Source of the DNA: an uncultured Prevotella sp.
GTDB lineage: Bacteria; Bacteroidota; Bacteroidia; Bacteroidales; Bacteroidaceae
Assembly: GCA_947177775.1 (NCBI GenBank)
Contig: CAMWVS010000015.1
Coordinates: 1 to 55,765 of the forward strand
DNA length: 55,765 nt
Direction of reading: 5' to 3'
The stretch's first letter is position 1, and each line of letters starts with the position of its first letter. The notes beneath the pieces are model-generated. The model searched no databases. It was not told the origin of the DNA and saw only the letters and a list, made by a program, of their open reading frames with translations. Positions 1-9,576 of this stretch are shown in pieces. A program made the translations under genes and the position numbers.

Positions 1-90
1 TTACGGAATAAATAATGGACCAAAGAAGCTAATTACGTGTTTTTAACATAAAAATCCATTTATAAACAAACAAGATATCCTTTTTTTTTG

Positions 91-98
91 TAATTTTG
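91..98 (+). promoter_or_regulatory. -7 promoter box of rpoD
   Basis: TAATTTTG matches the Bacteroidota -7 consensus TAnnTTTG and is followed by CA, as at several other starts here. No convincing -33 TTTG lies 19-21 bp upstream. Transcription would begin near 104, so the in-frame codon at 96 cannot be the start of translation. Confidence 0.6.
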
Positions 99-155
99 CA
101 TCGCTTTTTTAAGACTTATATTTATAAATCTGATTATCAAGTAATTATAAGAGGA

Positions 156-1028
156 ATGAGACAATTAAAAATTCAAAAGAGTATCACCAACCGTTCGAGT
201 GAAGCATTAGATAAGTATCTTGTTGAAATCGGACGTGCACCTCTAATTTCCATTGATGAAGAAATTGAACTGGCACAAAAGATAAAGAAAGGCGGTCCTG
301 AAGGAGAACGCGCCAAAGATAAATTGGTGACAGCAAATCTACGATTTGTTGTTTCTGTGGCAAAACAATATCAGCATCAAGGACTTACGTTGACAGACTT
401 GATAGATGAAGGTAATATTGGTTTGATTAAAGCTGCTCAAAAGTTTGATGAAACACGTGGTTTTAAATTCATCTCCTATGCTGTTTGGTGGATTCGCCAG
501 AGCATATTGCAGGCAATTGCAGAACAGAGCCGAATTGTTCGATTGCCATTAAATCAAGTTGGATCCTTGAATAAGATCAATCACGAAATCAATAAATTTG
601 AGCAAGAGAATCAGCGCCATCCATCTGTTGCGGAATTAAGTGCTGCGACCAACCTTGACGAAGATAAGATTGGCCAAAGCCTCATGGCAGACGGACACCA
701 TGTTTCAATTGATGCACCATTTCAGGATGGTGAGGATAATTGCATGCTTGATGTAATGGCCAGTGGAGAAGATAGCCGTACAGACCGATATGTGGATCAT
801 GAATCAATGGCTCAAGAACTTAATACAGTATTAAATAAAGTTTTAAAAGAACGTGAGATAACCATAATACGAGAGTGCTTTGGCATTGGCTGTCATGAGA
901 AGGGTCTTGAAGAAATTGGAGATCAATTGGGACTGACAAGAGAACGTGTACGCCAAATCCGCGAGAAGAGCATTGCCAAATTGCGTGATAGCGGTAATGC
1001 AAAGATTCTTATGAAATATTTAGGATAA
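156..1028 (+). CDS. rpoD: RNA polymerase primary sigma factor RpoD (sigma-70 family)
   Basis: This is the primary sigma factor of the Bacteroidota short type, 290 residues, without the region 1.1 and non-conserved region of proteobacterial RpoD. Region 1.2 covers about residues 16-48. Region 2 covers about 58-130 and includes DLIDEGNIGLIKAA and the -10 binding stretch RGFKFISYAVWWIRQSI. Region 3 covers about 135-215. Region 4 has the helix-turn-helix LEEIGDQLGLTRERVRQIRE at 251-270. I chose the ATG at 156, preceded by GAGG, because the longer frame begins inside the promoter. The protein would direct polymerase to TAnnTTTG promoters such as those seen throughout the window. The next gene has its own promoter, so this looks monocistronic. 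Confidence 0.96.
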   Translation: MRQLKIQKSITNRSSEALDKYLVEIGRAPLISIDEEIELAQKIKKGGPEGERAKDKLVTANLRFVVSVAKQYQHQGLTLTDLIDEGNIGLIKAAQKFDETRGFKFISYAVWWIRQSILQAIAEQSRIVRLPLNQVGSLNKINHEINKFEQENQRHPSVAELSAATNLDEDKIGQSLMADGHHVSIDAPFQDGEDNCMLDVMASGEDSRTDRYVDHESMAQELNTVLNKVLKEREITIIRECFGIGCHEKGLEEIGDQLGLTRERVRQIREKSIAKLRDSGNAKILMKYLG

Positions 1029-1043
1029 ATATCCTTAATATCC

Positions 1044-1074
1044 TTGTATTATCGGATAATTCTTGCTACTTTTG
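1044..1074 (+). promoter_or_regulatory. Promoter of the DUF5686-addAB unit
   Basis: TTG at 1044-1046 and TACTTTTG at 1067-1074 are separated by 20 bp, the usual Bacteroidota spacing. The -7 box ends only 4 bp before the ATG at 1079, so transcription should start at or just inside the start codon (see findings). Confidence 0.6.
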
Positions 1075-1078
1075 AACC

Positions 1079-3106
1079 ATGAAGAATGGATGGTTCATAA
1101 AAACAATAGTACTGGGCATGTTTTTTTTCATGCCCAGTATTATTTTATCCAAGACGAAACAAGATACTTTAGTATTGGAAAATCTATTCAAATATAAAGA
1201 TATTCATGCAAAAGATGTAAATGGGATAACAGAGAATATCTACTTAAGATATAGTTTCCAAACAAAGCGTCGCAATCCTACCCTTTTTCTCATTCCCACT
1301 ATGTACACAATAGCCAAGGGGCAACGTGAATATATTGGTGAGACTTACGGTAAGATTACTTTCAACAAAATAAGTAGATATGATATAAGGCGCCAGATTG
1401 TTTCCGGTAGTTTGCCAAACTATAGGAAGACAATGCCCATTCTTCTCAATTATATCATACCTGACTTGTATAACGTATGTTTGTTTGATGAACATATTCT
1501 CTCACCGTTTAATAAGACCAACCGCCGATTCTACCGTTATCGCATAAAGGAGATTTCATACGATGAGGTCTATGTTTCATTCCGTCCCCGTATTCAGAAT
1601 ACCCAACTTATACGTGGCTCAGCTGTTGTCGATCGGTTAACAGGCAGAATAAAGAAAGTGAATATCCGTGGTGAATATGATTTGCTCAAATTTGAAATAA
1701 ACACAGATATGGGTGATGGTATTACCAACAATCCGTCATTGCCAGTATCAAGTAGCACAAAATCAACATTCAAATTCTTGGGTAATAATATAATAGCCAA
1801 TTTTTCCGTGCAGATAGGAAATCTCACTGGAGAGCTGCCTGATTCTATATCCAATGTCTCAGATATAGCATTTATGGATAGTATCCGCCCCTACCCTCTC
1901 AATGAGTTTGAGAAGCATATATATCAAACAAACAAAGCCGGCAGAACACGTCGTGATACATTGAAGAAATCACAGACACGTAATGATAAAATAAAAGAAA
2001 TTGCATGGGATATTATCGGTGACCACATGCTCAATAGCATGGGGACGGAAACATCAAGGGCTTCTATTCGCTTTTCTCCGCTCCTCAATCCTCTTTACCT
2101 CAGCTACAGCCATAGCCGCGGCTTATCATACAAGATAAAGATGGGAGCAAGATATAGTTTCTCCGAGAAGCGAAATATCATTTTCACTCCATATTTGGGT
2201 TACAACTTCAAGATAAAAAAGCTATACTTTGACACCCCTTTGCGCTTTACATACAATACTGATAAGAATGCGTGGGTAGAATTGACATGGAGAAACGGCA
2301 ACCGGATAACAGATTCAAGCGTATTGGACATTATAAAGAATGAGAATCGGGATTCAATAGACTTCTCTGCTCTCAATTTAGATTATTTTGATGACGAAAT
2401 GCTTCAAATCAAACACAATATATCTATTGGCAAGATGTTTGACCTGACTATTGGCAGTATATTTCATGAACGAACAGCTGTGAACAAAAGGGAATACCAA
2501 CTTTTAGGCAAACCTTCTGTCTACCGTAGTTTTGCACCCCAGTTGACCATCAGTTTCCACCCCTATCCTTCCGGACCAGTATTTACAGCAAATTATGAGC
2601 GTAGTTTGAAAGGTATTCTGAAATCCAACATTGAATATGAGCGATGGGAATTAGACACCTCATTCAAGAAAAAGTTGAAAGGTCTGCGCAGTTATAACAT
2701 ACGTGTTGGCGGAGGTTTCTATACAAATAAATCCAGCAACTATTTTGTCGATTTTTCCAATTTTCACGAAAACTACCTGCCAAACGGCTGGGACGATGAT
2801 TGGGCAGGAAACTTTCAGTTATTGAACAGTCAGTGGTACAATGCATCTAAATATTATATCCGTACCAACACGTCCTATGAATCCCCGCTACTTCTCGTCA
2901 CGAGACTACCATTAATAGGGAAATACATAGAGACCGAACGTATCTATGTCAGCGCTTTACAGATAGAACACATAAAGCCATATTTTGAAATAGGCTATGG
3001 CATAACCAATCGATATTTCTCCATTGGATTATTCGGTAGTATTATCAATGGCAGTTTTAACGAGTTTGGCAGCAAGTTTACTTTTGAATTATTCAGAAAA
3101 TGGTAA
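1079..3106 (+). CDS. DUF5686 family outer-membrane protein
   Basis: A 675-residue protein with an N-terminal signal peptide (about residues 1-25, hydrophobic core IVLGMFFFMPSIIL). The region around residues 150-205 carries the pattern typical of DUF5686 proteins, including YVSFRPRIQNTQLIRG and AVVDRLTGRI. The C-terminal half, from about 330, has alternating polar/aromatic strands consistent with an outer-membrane beta-barrel and ends in TFELFRKW. The family's function is not established. Many members carry an N-terminal carboxypeptidase-regulatory-like domain; here it appears to be missing. The next gene starts 7 bp downstream, so it is probably cotranscribed with the addAB-like nuclease genes. 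No catalytic residues can be assigned. Confidence 0.82.
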   Translation: MKNGWFIKTIVLGMFFFMPSIILSKTKQDTLVLENLFKYKDIHAKDVNGITENIYLRYSFQTKRRNPTLFLIPTMYTIAKGQREYIGETYGKITFNKISRYDIRRQIVSGSLPNYRKTMPILLNYIIPDLYNVCLFDEHILSPFNKTNRRFYRYRIKEISYDEVYVSFRPRIQNTQLIRGSAVVDRLTGRIKKVNIRGEYDLLKFEINTDMGDGITNNPSLPVSSSTKSTFKFLGNNIIANFSVQIGNLTGELPDSISNVSDIAFMDSIRPYPLNEFEKHIYQTNKAGRTRRDTLKKSQTRNDKIKEIAWDIIGDHMLNSMGTETSRASIRFSPLLNPLYLSYSHSRGLSYKIKMGARYSFSEKRNIIFTPYLGYNFKIKKLYFDTPLRFTYNTDKNAWVELTWRNGNRITDSSVLDIIKNENRDSIDFSALNLDYFDDEMLQIKHNISIGKMFDLTIGSIFHERTAVNKREYQLLGKPSVYRSFAPQLTISFHPYPSGPVFTANYERSLKGILKSNIEYERWELDTSFKKKLKGLRSYNIRVGGGFYTNKSSNYFVDFSNFHENYLPNGWDDDWAGNFQLLNSQWYNASKYYIRTNTSYESPLLLVTRLPLIGKYIETERIYVSALQIEHIKPYFEIGYGITNRYFSIGLFGSIINGSFNEFGSKFTFELFRKW

Positions 3107-3113
3107 TTTCATT

Positions 3114-6100
3114 ATGAGCAACAAACCATTAACAATATACAAGGCCAGTGCCGGAAGTGGAAAGACGTTTACTCTGGCCACAGAATACATAAAACTTCTT
3201 ATTCAGAACCCTCAAAGCTACCGCAATATTCTTGCTGTGACATTCACCAATAAAGCCACAGAAGAAATGAAAATGCGTATAATCAGCCAGTTATATGGAA
3301 TTTCTTGTGGTCTTAGTGATTCGTCCATGTATATGGATAAGATTTGTACGGAACTGGACGCATCACCATCCTTTGTCAGCCATCAGGCTGAGATTGCTTT
3401 GCGATTATTGATACACAACTACAATTATTTCAAGGTCGAGACTATCGATGCCTTCTTTCAGAAGGTTCTCCGCAATTTAGCTCGCGAGCTGGATTTGACA
3501 GCAAATCTACGTATAGAATTGAATGACACACAGATAGAAGAACAGGCTGTTGATAGTCTTATACAAGAACTTGACAGTCAAAATGATATACTCAGATGGA
3601 TATTGAGCTATGTGAATGATAAGATATCTGATGACAAAAGCTGGAATGTCATCGGCCAGATAAAAAGTTTCGGCCACACAATTTTTAAGGATTTCTATAA
3701 AGAGAAGAGCGACCTGATTAATGCGGTACTTTCTGACAGCAGCTTTCTTGACAGGTATATAAAGAGACTCAAGCACGATGCAGCAACGGCAAAGGCACGT
3801 ATGGAAGAAATAGCACGGCTCTTCTTTGAAACCATCTCGGCTGAAGGATTGGATATTGGAGACTTCAGTAATGGGAAAAGTGGCGTTTGCGGTTTCTTTA
3901 TTAAACTACAGAACGGGGTCTTTGATGAGAGTATTGTTGGCAAAAGGGTCGCAGACTGTCTGGAATCAGCCGACAAATGGGTTACAAAGACCAATCCGCG
4001 ACGTGATGAAATCAAAACCATAGCAGAAACACGACTCATGCCAATTCTAAAGCTCGCGCATGAGGAACGTCCTGCAAGATGGTACTGTTATAAATCAGTA
4101 GATTCAACGTTGAGGCATCTCAACCAATTACGCCTTCTTGGTAGTATTGAAGGAAAAGTAAGACAATTAAATGCAGAATCCAATCGTTTCCTCCTAAGCG
4201 ATACCCAGCAGTTGCTACATTCCCTGATACACGAGAGCGATTCACCATTTATCTTTGAGAAGATTGGTGCCCAACTGAAGCATGTAATGATTGATGAGTT
4301 TCAAGATACAAGTTCCGTCCAATGGCAGAACTTCAAGATACTTCTTAATGAATGCATGAGTCACACAGATACAGGCAATCTTATTGTTGGTGATGTGAAA
4401 CAGAGTATATACCGATGGCGCTCTGGAGATTGGAGGTTGCTTAACAATATACGGAGTGAGTTTAATATGCCTGACAGTCAATTAGACATCCGTACTCTTA
4501 CATATAATTATCGTTCATGCCATAACATAATAAGATTTAACAATGCCTTTTTCACCCGTGCGACGGAAATAGAATATTCTAATTTCGCAGCGATTAGCGA
4601 AGATTATGCAAATCAGATAAAGAATGCCTACTCTGATGTATGCCAGAAATATGTATCTCGTTCGGAAACGAGACCGGAAGGATTGGTAAGTATAGAACTG
4701 CTTCCCAATAATGACTACATTTCGACAACCCTATCACGCCTTGTCGAAATTGTGGGCGAGCTGTTCGACCATGGCATCACTGCTGGAGAGATAGCAATCC
4801 TTGTCCGTAACAATGACAAGATTCCACTTATTGCCCAATATTTTTCCGAGAAACTTCCAAATGTGCAGATTCTTTCCGACGAAGCTTTCCGTCTTGATGC
4901 CTCGTTGGCTGTCAATATTCTCATAAATGCCCTCAGTTGTCTTGTCCTTCGTACCGACCTTTTGACAATGGCCACTCTCGCAAAGGACTACCAACGCATT
5001 ACTTCCGCAGAACCAATAAATGACGGCATCTTTATTTCCAGTGATGATATCATAAAACTTTTACCTCGCGATTATACTGAATATATGGACGAGCTTGTCG
5101 TTATGCCATTGTATGAACTGACCGAAAGACTTTATTCCATATTCGGGCTTAACCGCATAGAAGGCCAAAGTGCCTATATTTCCACATTCTATGACCACAT
5201 GCTCACGTTTATACAAGACAATTCTGCAGACATTACAGGATTCGTAAACGAATGGGAATCCCGACTATGTAGCAAAACAATCCAGAGTGACCAGATAGCC
5301 GGCATACGTCTTATTTCTATTCACAAGAGCAAAGGACTCGAATTTGATAACGTTATCATTCCATTCTGCGACTGGACATTGGAAAAGACTAATGGCAATA
5401 TAATCTGGTGCAGCCCACAACAGGAACCCTACAACCAGCTTCCGCTGGTACCAGTCGACTACAGCCGTAAAGGAATGGTCGGAACAGTCTATGAGAACGA
5501 CTATTTTGATGAATATCTCCAAAATTGTGTGGACAATCTTAATCTGTTATATGTTGCTTTCACTCGTGCCAGCCACAATCTTTTTGTTATAGGACGCCGT
5601 GATGCTTCCGGTTCGCGGTCAATACTTATTCAAAACAGTATTCCGTCTCTTATGGAACAGCTTGACGGAGTTGAATTTTATGAAGGTGAAGAAAAAGACC
5701 AGTCCATTATCTTCAACTACGGCCAACTCAGTGTAAGTTCCAAAAGTCCATCGGATGTAAAATCGGCAAATGTTTTTATCCAACCTGTGGAAAATTTGAA
5801 TGTTGCCATAGAGACATTCAGCGGTAAGGTCAGTTTCAAACAAAGCAACAAGAGCCGTGAGTTTACCATGCCAGACAATGAAATTGACACGGAACATGAG
5901 GAGTATATCACTACGGGAAACATTCTTCACAATATATTTTCCTCAATACGAACAACAGCAGACATAGACAATGCTCTAAATAAATTGGAAATAGATGGCG
6001 TTATCTCTAATCCAGAGCGCATTAGCGATATGCTACGTAAAAGACTAAAGAACCCTCATGTAGCCAATTGGTTTTCTGAACGTTGGGAACTTTATAACGA

Positions 6101-6335
6101 GTGTTCCATCCTTGCAGTCGACAAGACTTCCGGTGAGGTCGTTACAAGACGTCCGGACCGGGTTATGACCGATGGTAACGAGATGATTGTCGTGGATTTT
6201 AAATTCGGTCGTCCACGTGATGAATACTATGCCCAAGTTCGCGAATACATGTCTCTTCTTGCCGGAATGGGCTATAAAAAAACAAAAGGTTATCTGTGGT
6301 TTGTTTACAGCAATAAAATCGAAGAAGTAATATGA
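3114..6335 (+). CDS. addA: UvrD/RecB-like helicase-nuclease, AddA type
   Basis: A 1073-residue superfamily 1 helicase with a C-terminal PD-(D/E)XK nuclease domain, predicted to process double-strand DNA ends together with the next gene product. Walker A is ASAGSGKT at residues 11-18; motif II is MIDEFQDTS near 392; GDVKQSIYRWRSGD follows; then NYRS, ISIHKSKGLEFDNVIIPF, and motif VI NLLYVAFTRASHNLFVIG near 810. The nuclease domain has GNILHNIF near 935 and PDRVMTDGNEMIVVDFKFG near 1015-1030, followed by YAQVREY, giving the D...DxK...QxxxY pattern. The start at 3114 is chosen because the Walker motif follows at the usual distance and the longer frame overlaps the DUF5686 gene by 80 bp. Its stop overlaps the next start (ATGA). 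Confidence 0.9.
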   Translation: MSNKPLTIYKASAGSGKTFTLATEYIKLLIQNPQSYRNILAVTFTNKATEEMKMRIISQLYGISCGLSDSSMYMDKICTELDASPSFVSHQAEIALRLLIHNYNYFKVETIDAFFQKVLRNLARELDLTANLRIELNDTQIEEQAVDSLIQELDSQNDILRWILSYVNDKISDDKSWNVIGQIKSFGHTIFKDFYKEKSDLINAVLSDSSFLDRYIKRLKHDAATAKARMEEIARLFFETISAEGLDIGDFSNGKSGVCGFFIKLQNGVFDESIVGKRVADCLESADKWVTKTNPRRDEIKTIAETRLMPILKLAHEERPARWYCYKSVDSTLRHLNQLRLLGSIEGKVRQLNAESNRFLLSDTQQLLHSLIHESDSPFIFEKIGAQLKHVMIDEFQDTSSVQWQNFKILLNECMSHTDTGNLIVGDVKQSIYRWRSGDWRLLNNIRSEFNMPDSQLDIRTLTYNYRSCHNIIRFNNAFFTRATEIEYSNFAAISEDYANQIKNAYSDVCQKYVSRSETRPEGLVSIELLPNNDYISTTLSRLVEIVGELFDHGITAGEIAILVRNNDKIPLIAQYFSEKLPNVQILSDEAFRLDASLAVNILINALSCLVLRTDLLTMATLAKDYQRITSAEPINDGIFISSDDIIKLLPRDYTEYMDELVVMPLYELTERLYSIFGLNRIEGQSAYISTFYDHMLTFIQDNSADITGFVNEWESRLCSKTIQSDQIAGIRLISIHKSKGLEFDNVIIPFCDWTLEKTNGNIIWCSPQQEPYNQLPLVPVDYSRKGMVGTVYENDYFDEYLQNCVDNLNLLYVAFTRASHNLFVIGRRDASGSRSILIQNSIPSLMEQLDGVEFYEGEEKDQSIIFNYGQLSVSSKSPSDVKSANVFIQPVENLNVAIETFSGKVSFKQSNKSREFTMPDNEIDTEHEEYITTGNILHNIFSSIRTTADIDNALNKLEIDGVISNPERISDMLRKRLKNPHVANWFSERWELYNECSILAVDKTSGEVVTRRPDRVMTDGNEMIVVDFKFGRPRDEYYAQVREYMSLLAGMGYKKTKGYLWFVYSNKIEEVI

Positions 6336-9256
6336 AGACATTTTTAGAACATGTAGCCAGTGACATCATAACCAAACACGGAACCAATCTGTCCCGCATG
6401 GCAGTGGTTTTCCCGAATAAACGTGCCTCTCTTTTTCTCAATGAGTATCTTGCCCGTTACGCAGGTCGCCCGTTATGGAGTCCGGCCTATATGACTATAA
6501 GCGAATTGTTCCAGAATCATTCCGAAATCCGGATAGGTGATTCCATCAAACTTGTGTCTGATCTCCACAAGTGTTTCACGGCTTGCACCGGCAGAAGCGA
6601 AACACTTGATCACTTCTATGGCTGGGGAGAACTTCTCCTTTCTGATTTTGACGATATAGACAAGAATATGGCTGACGCGTCTAAGGTTTTCATGAATGTC
6701 CACCATCTTTACGAGCTGGACGATTTATCTTATCTTGATGACGGTCAGGTGGAAATCATACGTAAGTTCTTTCATAACTTCTCCCGTGAGAATACTACGG
6801 AACTGAAACGACGCTTCCTCGAACTATGGAACCACATGTACGACATTTACTGTCGCTTCAACGACCTCCTCTTGAAGCAAGGATTAGGTTATGAGGGAGC
6901 CATTTCCCGCCGTATGGTGACAGACGAGACCATAACCTTTGAATATGATACATACGTTTTTGTTGGTTTCAATCTTCTCAATCGTGTGGAACAGAAGCTC
7001 TTCACACGCCTAAAAAAAGATGGCCGCGCCTTATTCTATTGGGATTTCGACCACTATTATATGCCAAACAAATCCCATCCTGCACTCCATAACGAAGCCG
7101 GGCACTATATATCATCTTTCCTCTCGTCATTTCCAAATGAGTTGGATATTCGCGACAGTAGTATCTATGCCAACTTTTCCAAACCAAAGGCTATTACCTA
7201 TGTTTCTGCCCGCACTGAGGATATACAGGCCCGCTATGTCAGCACATGGCTACGCGAATGTGACAGAATTGCCGCCGGACGACGTACTGCAGTAGTTCTT
7301 TGTAACGAAGGATTGCTACAGACTGTCGTTCATTCCATTCCGGATAGCGCCAACAGTGTCAACATAACTACGGGCTATCCGCTCATTCAGTCACCCATTT
7401 CATCATTAATCCGCCTGCTTATAGCACTTAAGACAACAGGATATGTCGCCCATTCAGACAAATATCGTCTGAATAGTGTCAATGCCGTGCTTAATCATCC
7501 ATACATGCGATATATTTCTCCTGATTACGGACAGCTGTATAGGAAACTCAATATAGAATCAAAGGTCTACTATCCGGACTCTTCACTTCTTGCCTCAGAC
7601 GACGGAACAAAACTACTCTTTGCCAATCTTACAGCAGAAGAAGGCCAGTCACTAACATTCAAACTCTCCAGATGGCTTATGAAAGTGACCGAACTGATTG
7701 CCCGCAATGCAGCAGAATGTAACGATCAGTTTTTCCATGAAGCCATTTTCCGTACTTACACTATTCTTAACCGTGTGACATCGCTGGCAGAAAACGGTGA
7801 CCTTGATGTCGACATTATTACGTTCCAGCGTCTGCTTAATCAGCTTATCAGAGCCACATCGGTTCCATTCCACGGCGAACCAATCTCCGGCATACAGATT
7901 ATGGGAGTATTGGAAACACGCAATATCGATTTCGACCATCTCCTGATTCTTTCTGCCAACGAAGGTAATATGCCCAAAGGGGTTAACGATACATCCTTCA
8001 TTCCTTACAACATACGCAAGGCACACGGTCTGACAACAATAGACAATAAAGTTGCTATATATTCTTATTACTTCTACCGTCTTCTCCAGCGTGCCAATGA
8101 CGTTACTATTGTCTACAATAGCGCCACAGAGAACGGTTCAACCGGAGAGATGAGTCGCTTTATGCTCCAAATTCTTGTAGAAAGCGGCCACAATATTGCC
8201 CGACGTTCGCTACAAGCTGGCCAAAACATGGTTTCCTTTCCACGCATTGAAGTTCTCAAGACTCCGCGTGTCATGGACATTCTTCTATCACGTTTTGACA
8301 AATGCCGGCACCACTCAAACACAGATATGCCACTACTCACACCGACTGCCATCAACCGCTACATGCGTTGTCCCAAACAGTTCTACTACAACTATGTCTG
8401 CGGCATACGCGAGCCTGATACGACCGATGAGGACAAGATTGACAACCGTATTTTTGGAAATATATTCCATTCTGCATCACAGAAAATATATGAACGTCTC
8501 ACTGCTCGTGGATCACATATACACGCTAATGATATTCAGAAACTTCTGGATAGCCGTACTGCTATTGCATCTGTCGTAGATGAGGCTTTCCGTGAAGAAC
8601 TGTTCAGACTGCCCCCCAACTCCCGTTTCCGTCCGGAATATGACGGACTTCAGATTATCAACCGCGAGGTCATCATAACTTATGTCAGAAAACTGCTCCT
8701 TACCGATCTGCGTCTCACTCCATTTGAAATAATCGGACTGGAAGTGGATACAAAGGAAGATATGACCATCCAGGCAGACGATTTGTCATTTAAGACAACA
8801 ATAGGAGGACGCATAGACCGTCTGGACTGCATTAACGATGGTGAAGGACAGCGAATCCGGGTCATTGACTATAAGACAGGTGGGCGTCTGATGCCTTCAC
8901 TCTCCATTATTGACGACGTTTTTGATTCTTCCAAAATTCACAGCAACCACAGTGACTACTATCTGCAGGCAATGCTCTATAGCGGTATTGTGCGGCATAC
9001 AGACAAGTATAATCCCCGCAGAATTCCTGTCAGTCCGGCCTTGCTTTTCATTCAGCGCGCTTCGGGAGACAACTATGATCCTACACTCTGTTTTGGACAT
9101 GAAAAAATAACGGACATAGAAAATTTCAAACCGGAATTTGATGCTATGCTACGAACTAAAGTCAATGAGATTTTCAGTAGTACCATACCTTTCCGTCCTA
9201 CACAGAATGACGAAATCTGTCGCACTTGTCCTTACATCAGACTGTGTGGGAAATAG
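6332..9256 (+). CDS. addB: PD-(D/E)XK nuclease family protein, AddB type
   Basis: A 974-residue partner of the AddA-like protein. The N-terminal half looks like a degenerate helicase fold (MAVVFPNKRASLFLNEYLA at 23-41) without a Walker A. The C-terminal nuclease domain contains LTPTAINRYMRCPKQFYYNY, FGNIFHSASQKIYE, GGRIDRLDC, VIDYKTGG and YYLQAMLYSGI. One cysteine lies near residue 680 (RCPKQF) and three at the C terminus (CRTCPYIRLC, a CX2CX5C pattern). This is the iron-sulfur cluster arrangement known from AddB, which locks the nuclease domain. The start codon overlaps the addA stop by 4 bp, indicating translational coupling. The family assignment rests on motifs and gene order. Confidence 0.88.
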   Translation: MKTFLEHVASDIITKHGTNLSRMAVVFPNKRASLFLNEYLARYAGRPLWSPAYMTISELFQNHSEIRIGDSIKLVSDLHKCFTACTGRSETLDHFYGWGELLLSDFDDIDKNMADASKVFMNVHHLYELDDLSYLDDGQVEIIRKFFHNFSRENTTELKRRFLELWNHMYDIYCRFNDLLLKQGLGYEGAISRRMVTDETITFEYDTYVFVGFNLLNRVEQKLFTRLKKDGRALFYWDFDHYYMPNKSHPALHNEAGHYISSFLSSFPNELDIRDSSIYANFSKPKAITYVSARTEDIQARYVSTWLRECDRIAAGRRTAVVLCNEGLLQTVVHSIPDSANSVNITTGYPLIQSPISSLIRLLIALKTTGYVAHSDKYRLNSVNAVLNHPYMRYISPDYGQLYRKLNIESKVYYPDSSLLASDDGTKLLFANLTAEEGQSLTFKLSRWLMKVTELIARNAAECNDQFFHEAIFRTYTILNRVTSLAENGDLDVDIITFQRLLNQLIRATSVPFHGEPISGIQIMGVLETRNIDFDHLLILSANEGNMPKGVNDTSFIPYNIRKAHGLTTIDNKVAIYSYYFYRLLQRANDVTIVYNSATENGSTGEMSRFMLQILVESGHNIARRSLQAGQNMVSFPRIEVLKTPRVMDILLSRFDKCRHHSNTDMPLLTPTAINRYMRCPKQFYYNYVCGIREPDTTDEDKIDNRIFGNIFHSASQKIYERLTARGSHIHANDIQKLLDSRTAIASVVDEAFREELFRLPPNSRFRPEYDGLQIINREVIITYVRKLLLTDLRLTPFEIIGLEVDTKEDMTIQADDLSFKTTIGGRIDRLDCINDGEGQRIRVIDYKTGGRLMPSLSIIDDVFDSSKIHSNHSDYYLQAMLYSGIVRHTDKYNPRRIPVSPALLFIQRASGDNYDPTLCFGHEKITDIENFKPEFDAMLRTKVNEIFSSTIPFRPTQNDEICRTCPYIRLCGK

Positions 9257-9413
9257 TGAACTATATGTTCAACGTCAGTTAGACATTTATTCATTAGAAC
9301 ATTGTCTGATTTCAACATAACTGGAACGATAAAGCTGATTTATCAATATCAGGTTCTGTTGAGAGGATTTTGCTTTGTATTATAAACACATAAGGAATAC
9401 ACATAAACATAAA

Positions 9414-9482
9414 ATAAAGTAAGACAGAGGATTATGAGATTTTGTTTCACAAACAATCCAACAATCCTTGGTCTTACTTTAT
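9414..9482. repeat. Long inverted repeat between convergent genes
   Basis: Arms of 12 bp pair perfectly (9414-9425 with 9471-9482), and after a 2x2 mismatch a further 6 bp pair (9428-9433 with 9463-9468), leaving a loop of about 29 nt. It lies in the 320-bp gap between addB and the convergent DUF5715 gene, so it may serve as a terminator for either strand, but no uridine run follows. Otherwise the gap (9257-9576) is AT-rich and shows no gene. Confidence 0.65.
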
Positions 9483-9576
9483 CCCTTAATGCTTCTCAAC
9501 CGTTATTCTTACAATACTTTTATTTTTCTATCAAAAGAATAATCCAATTTGCCGCTTTTATACAGTGTTTTACATA

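Noticed and set aside
1..90. A gene end at the left edge
   Set aside because: The first 90 bases are AT-rich, with no frame or hairpin that I can support.
96..155. Longer rpoD start at 96
   Set aside because: The codon lies within the -7 promoter box, so it cannot be in the transcript.
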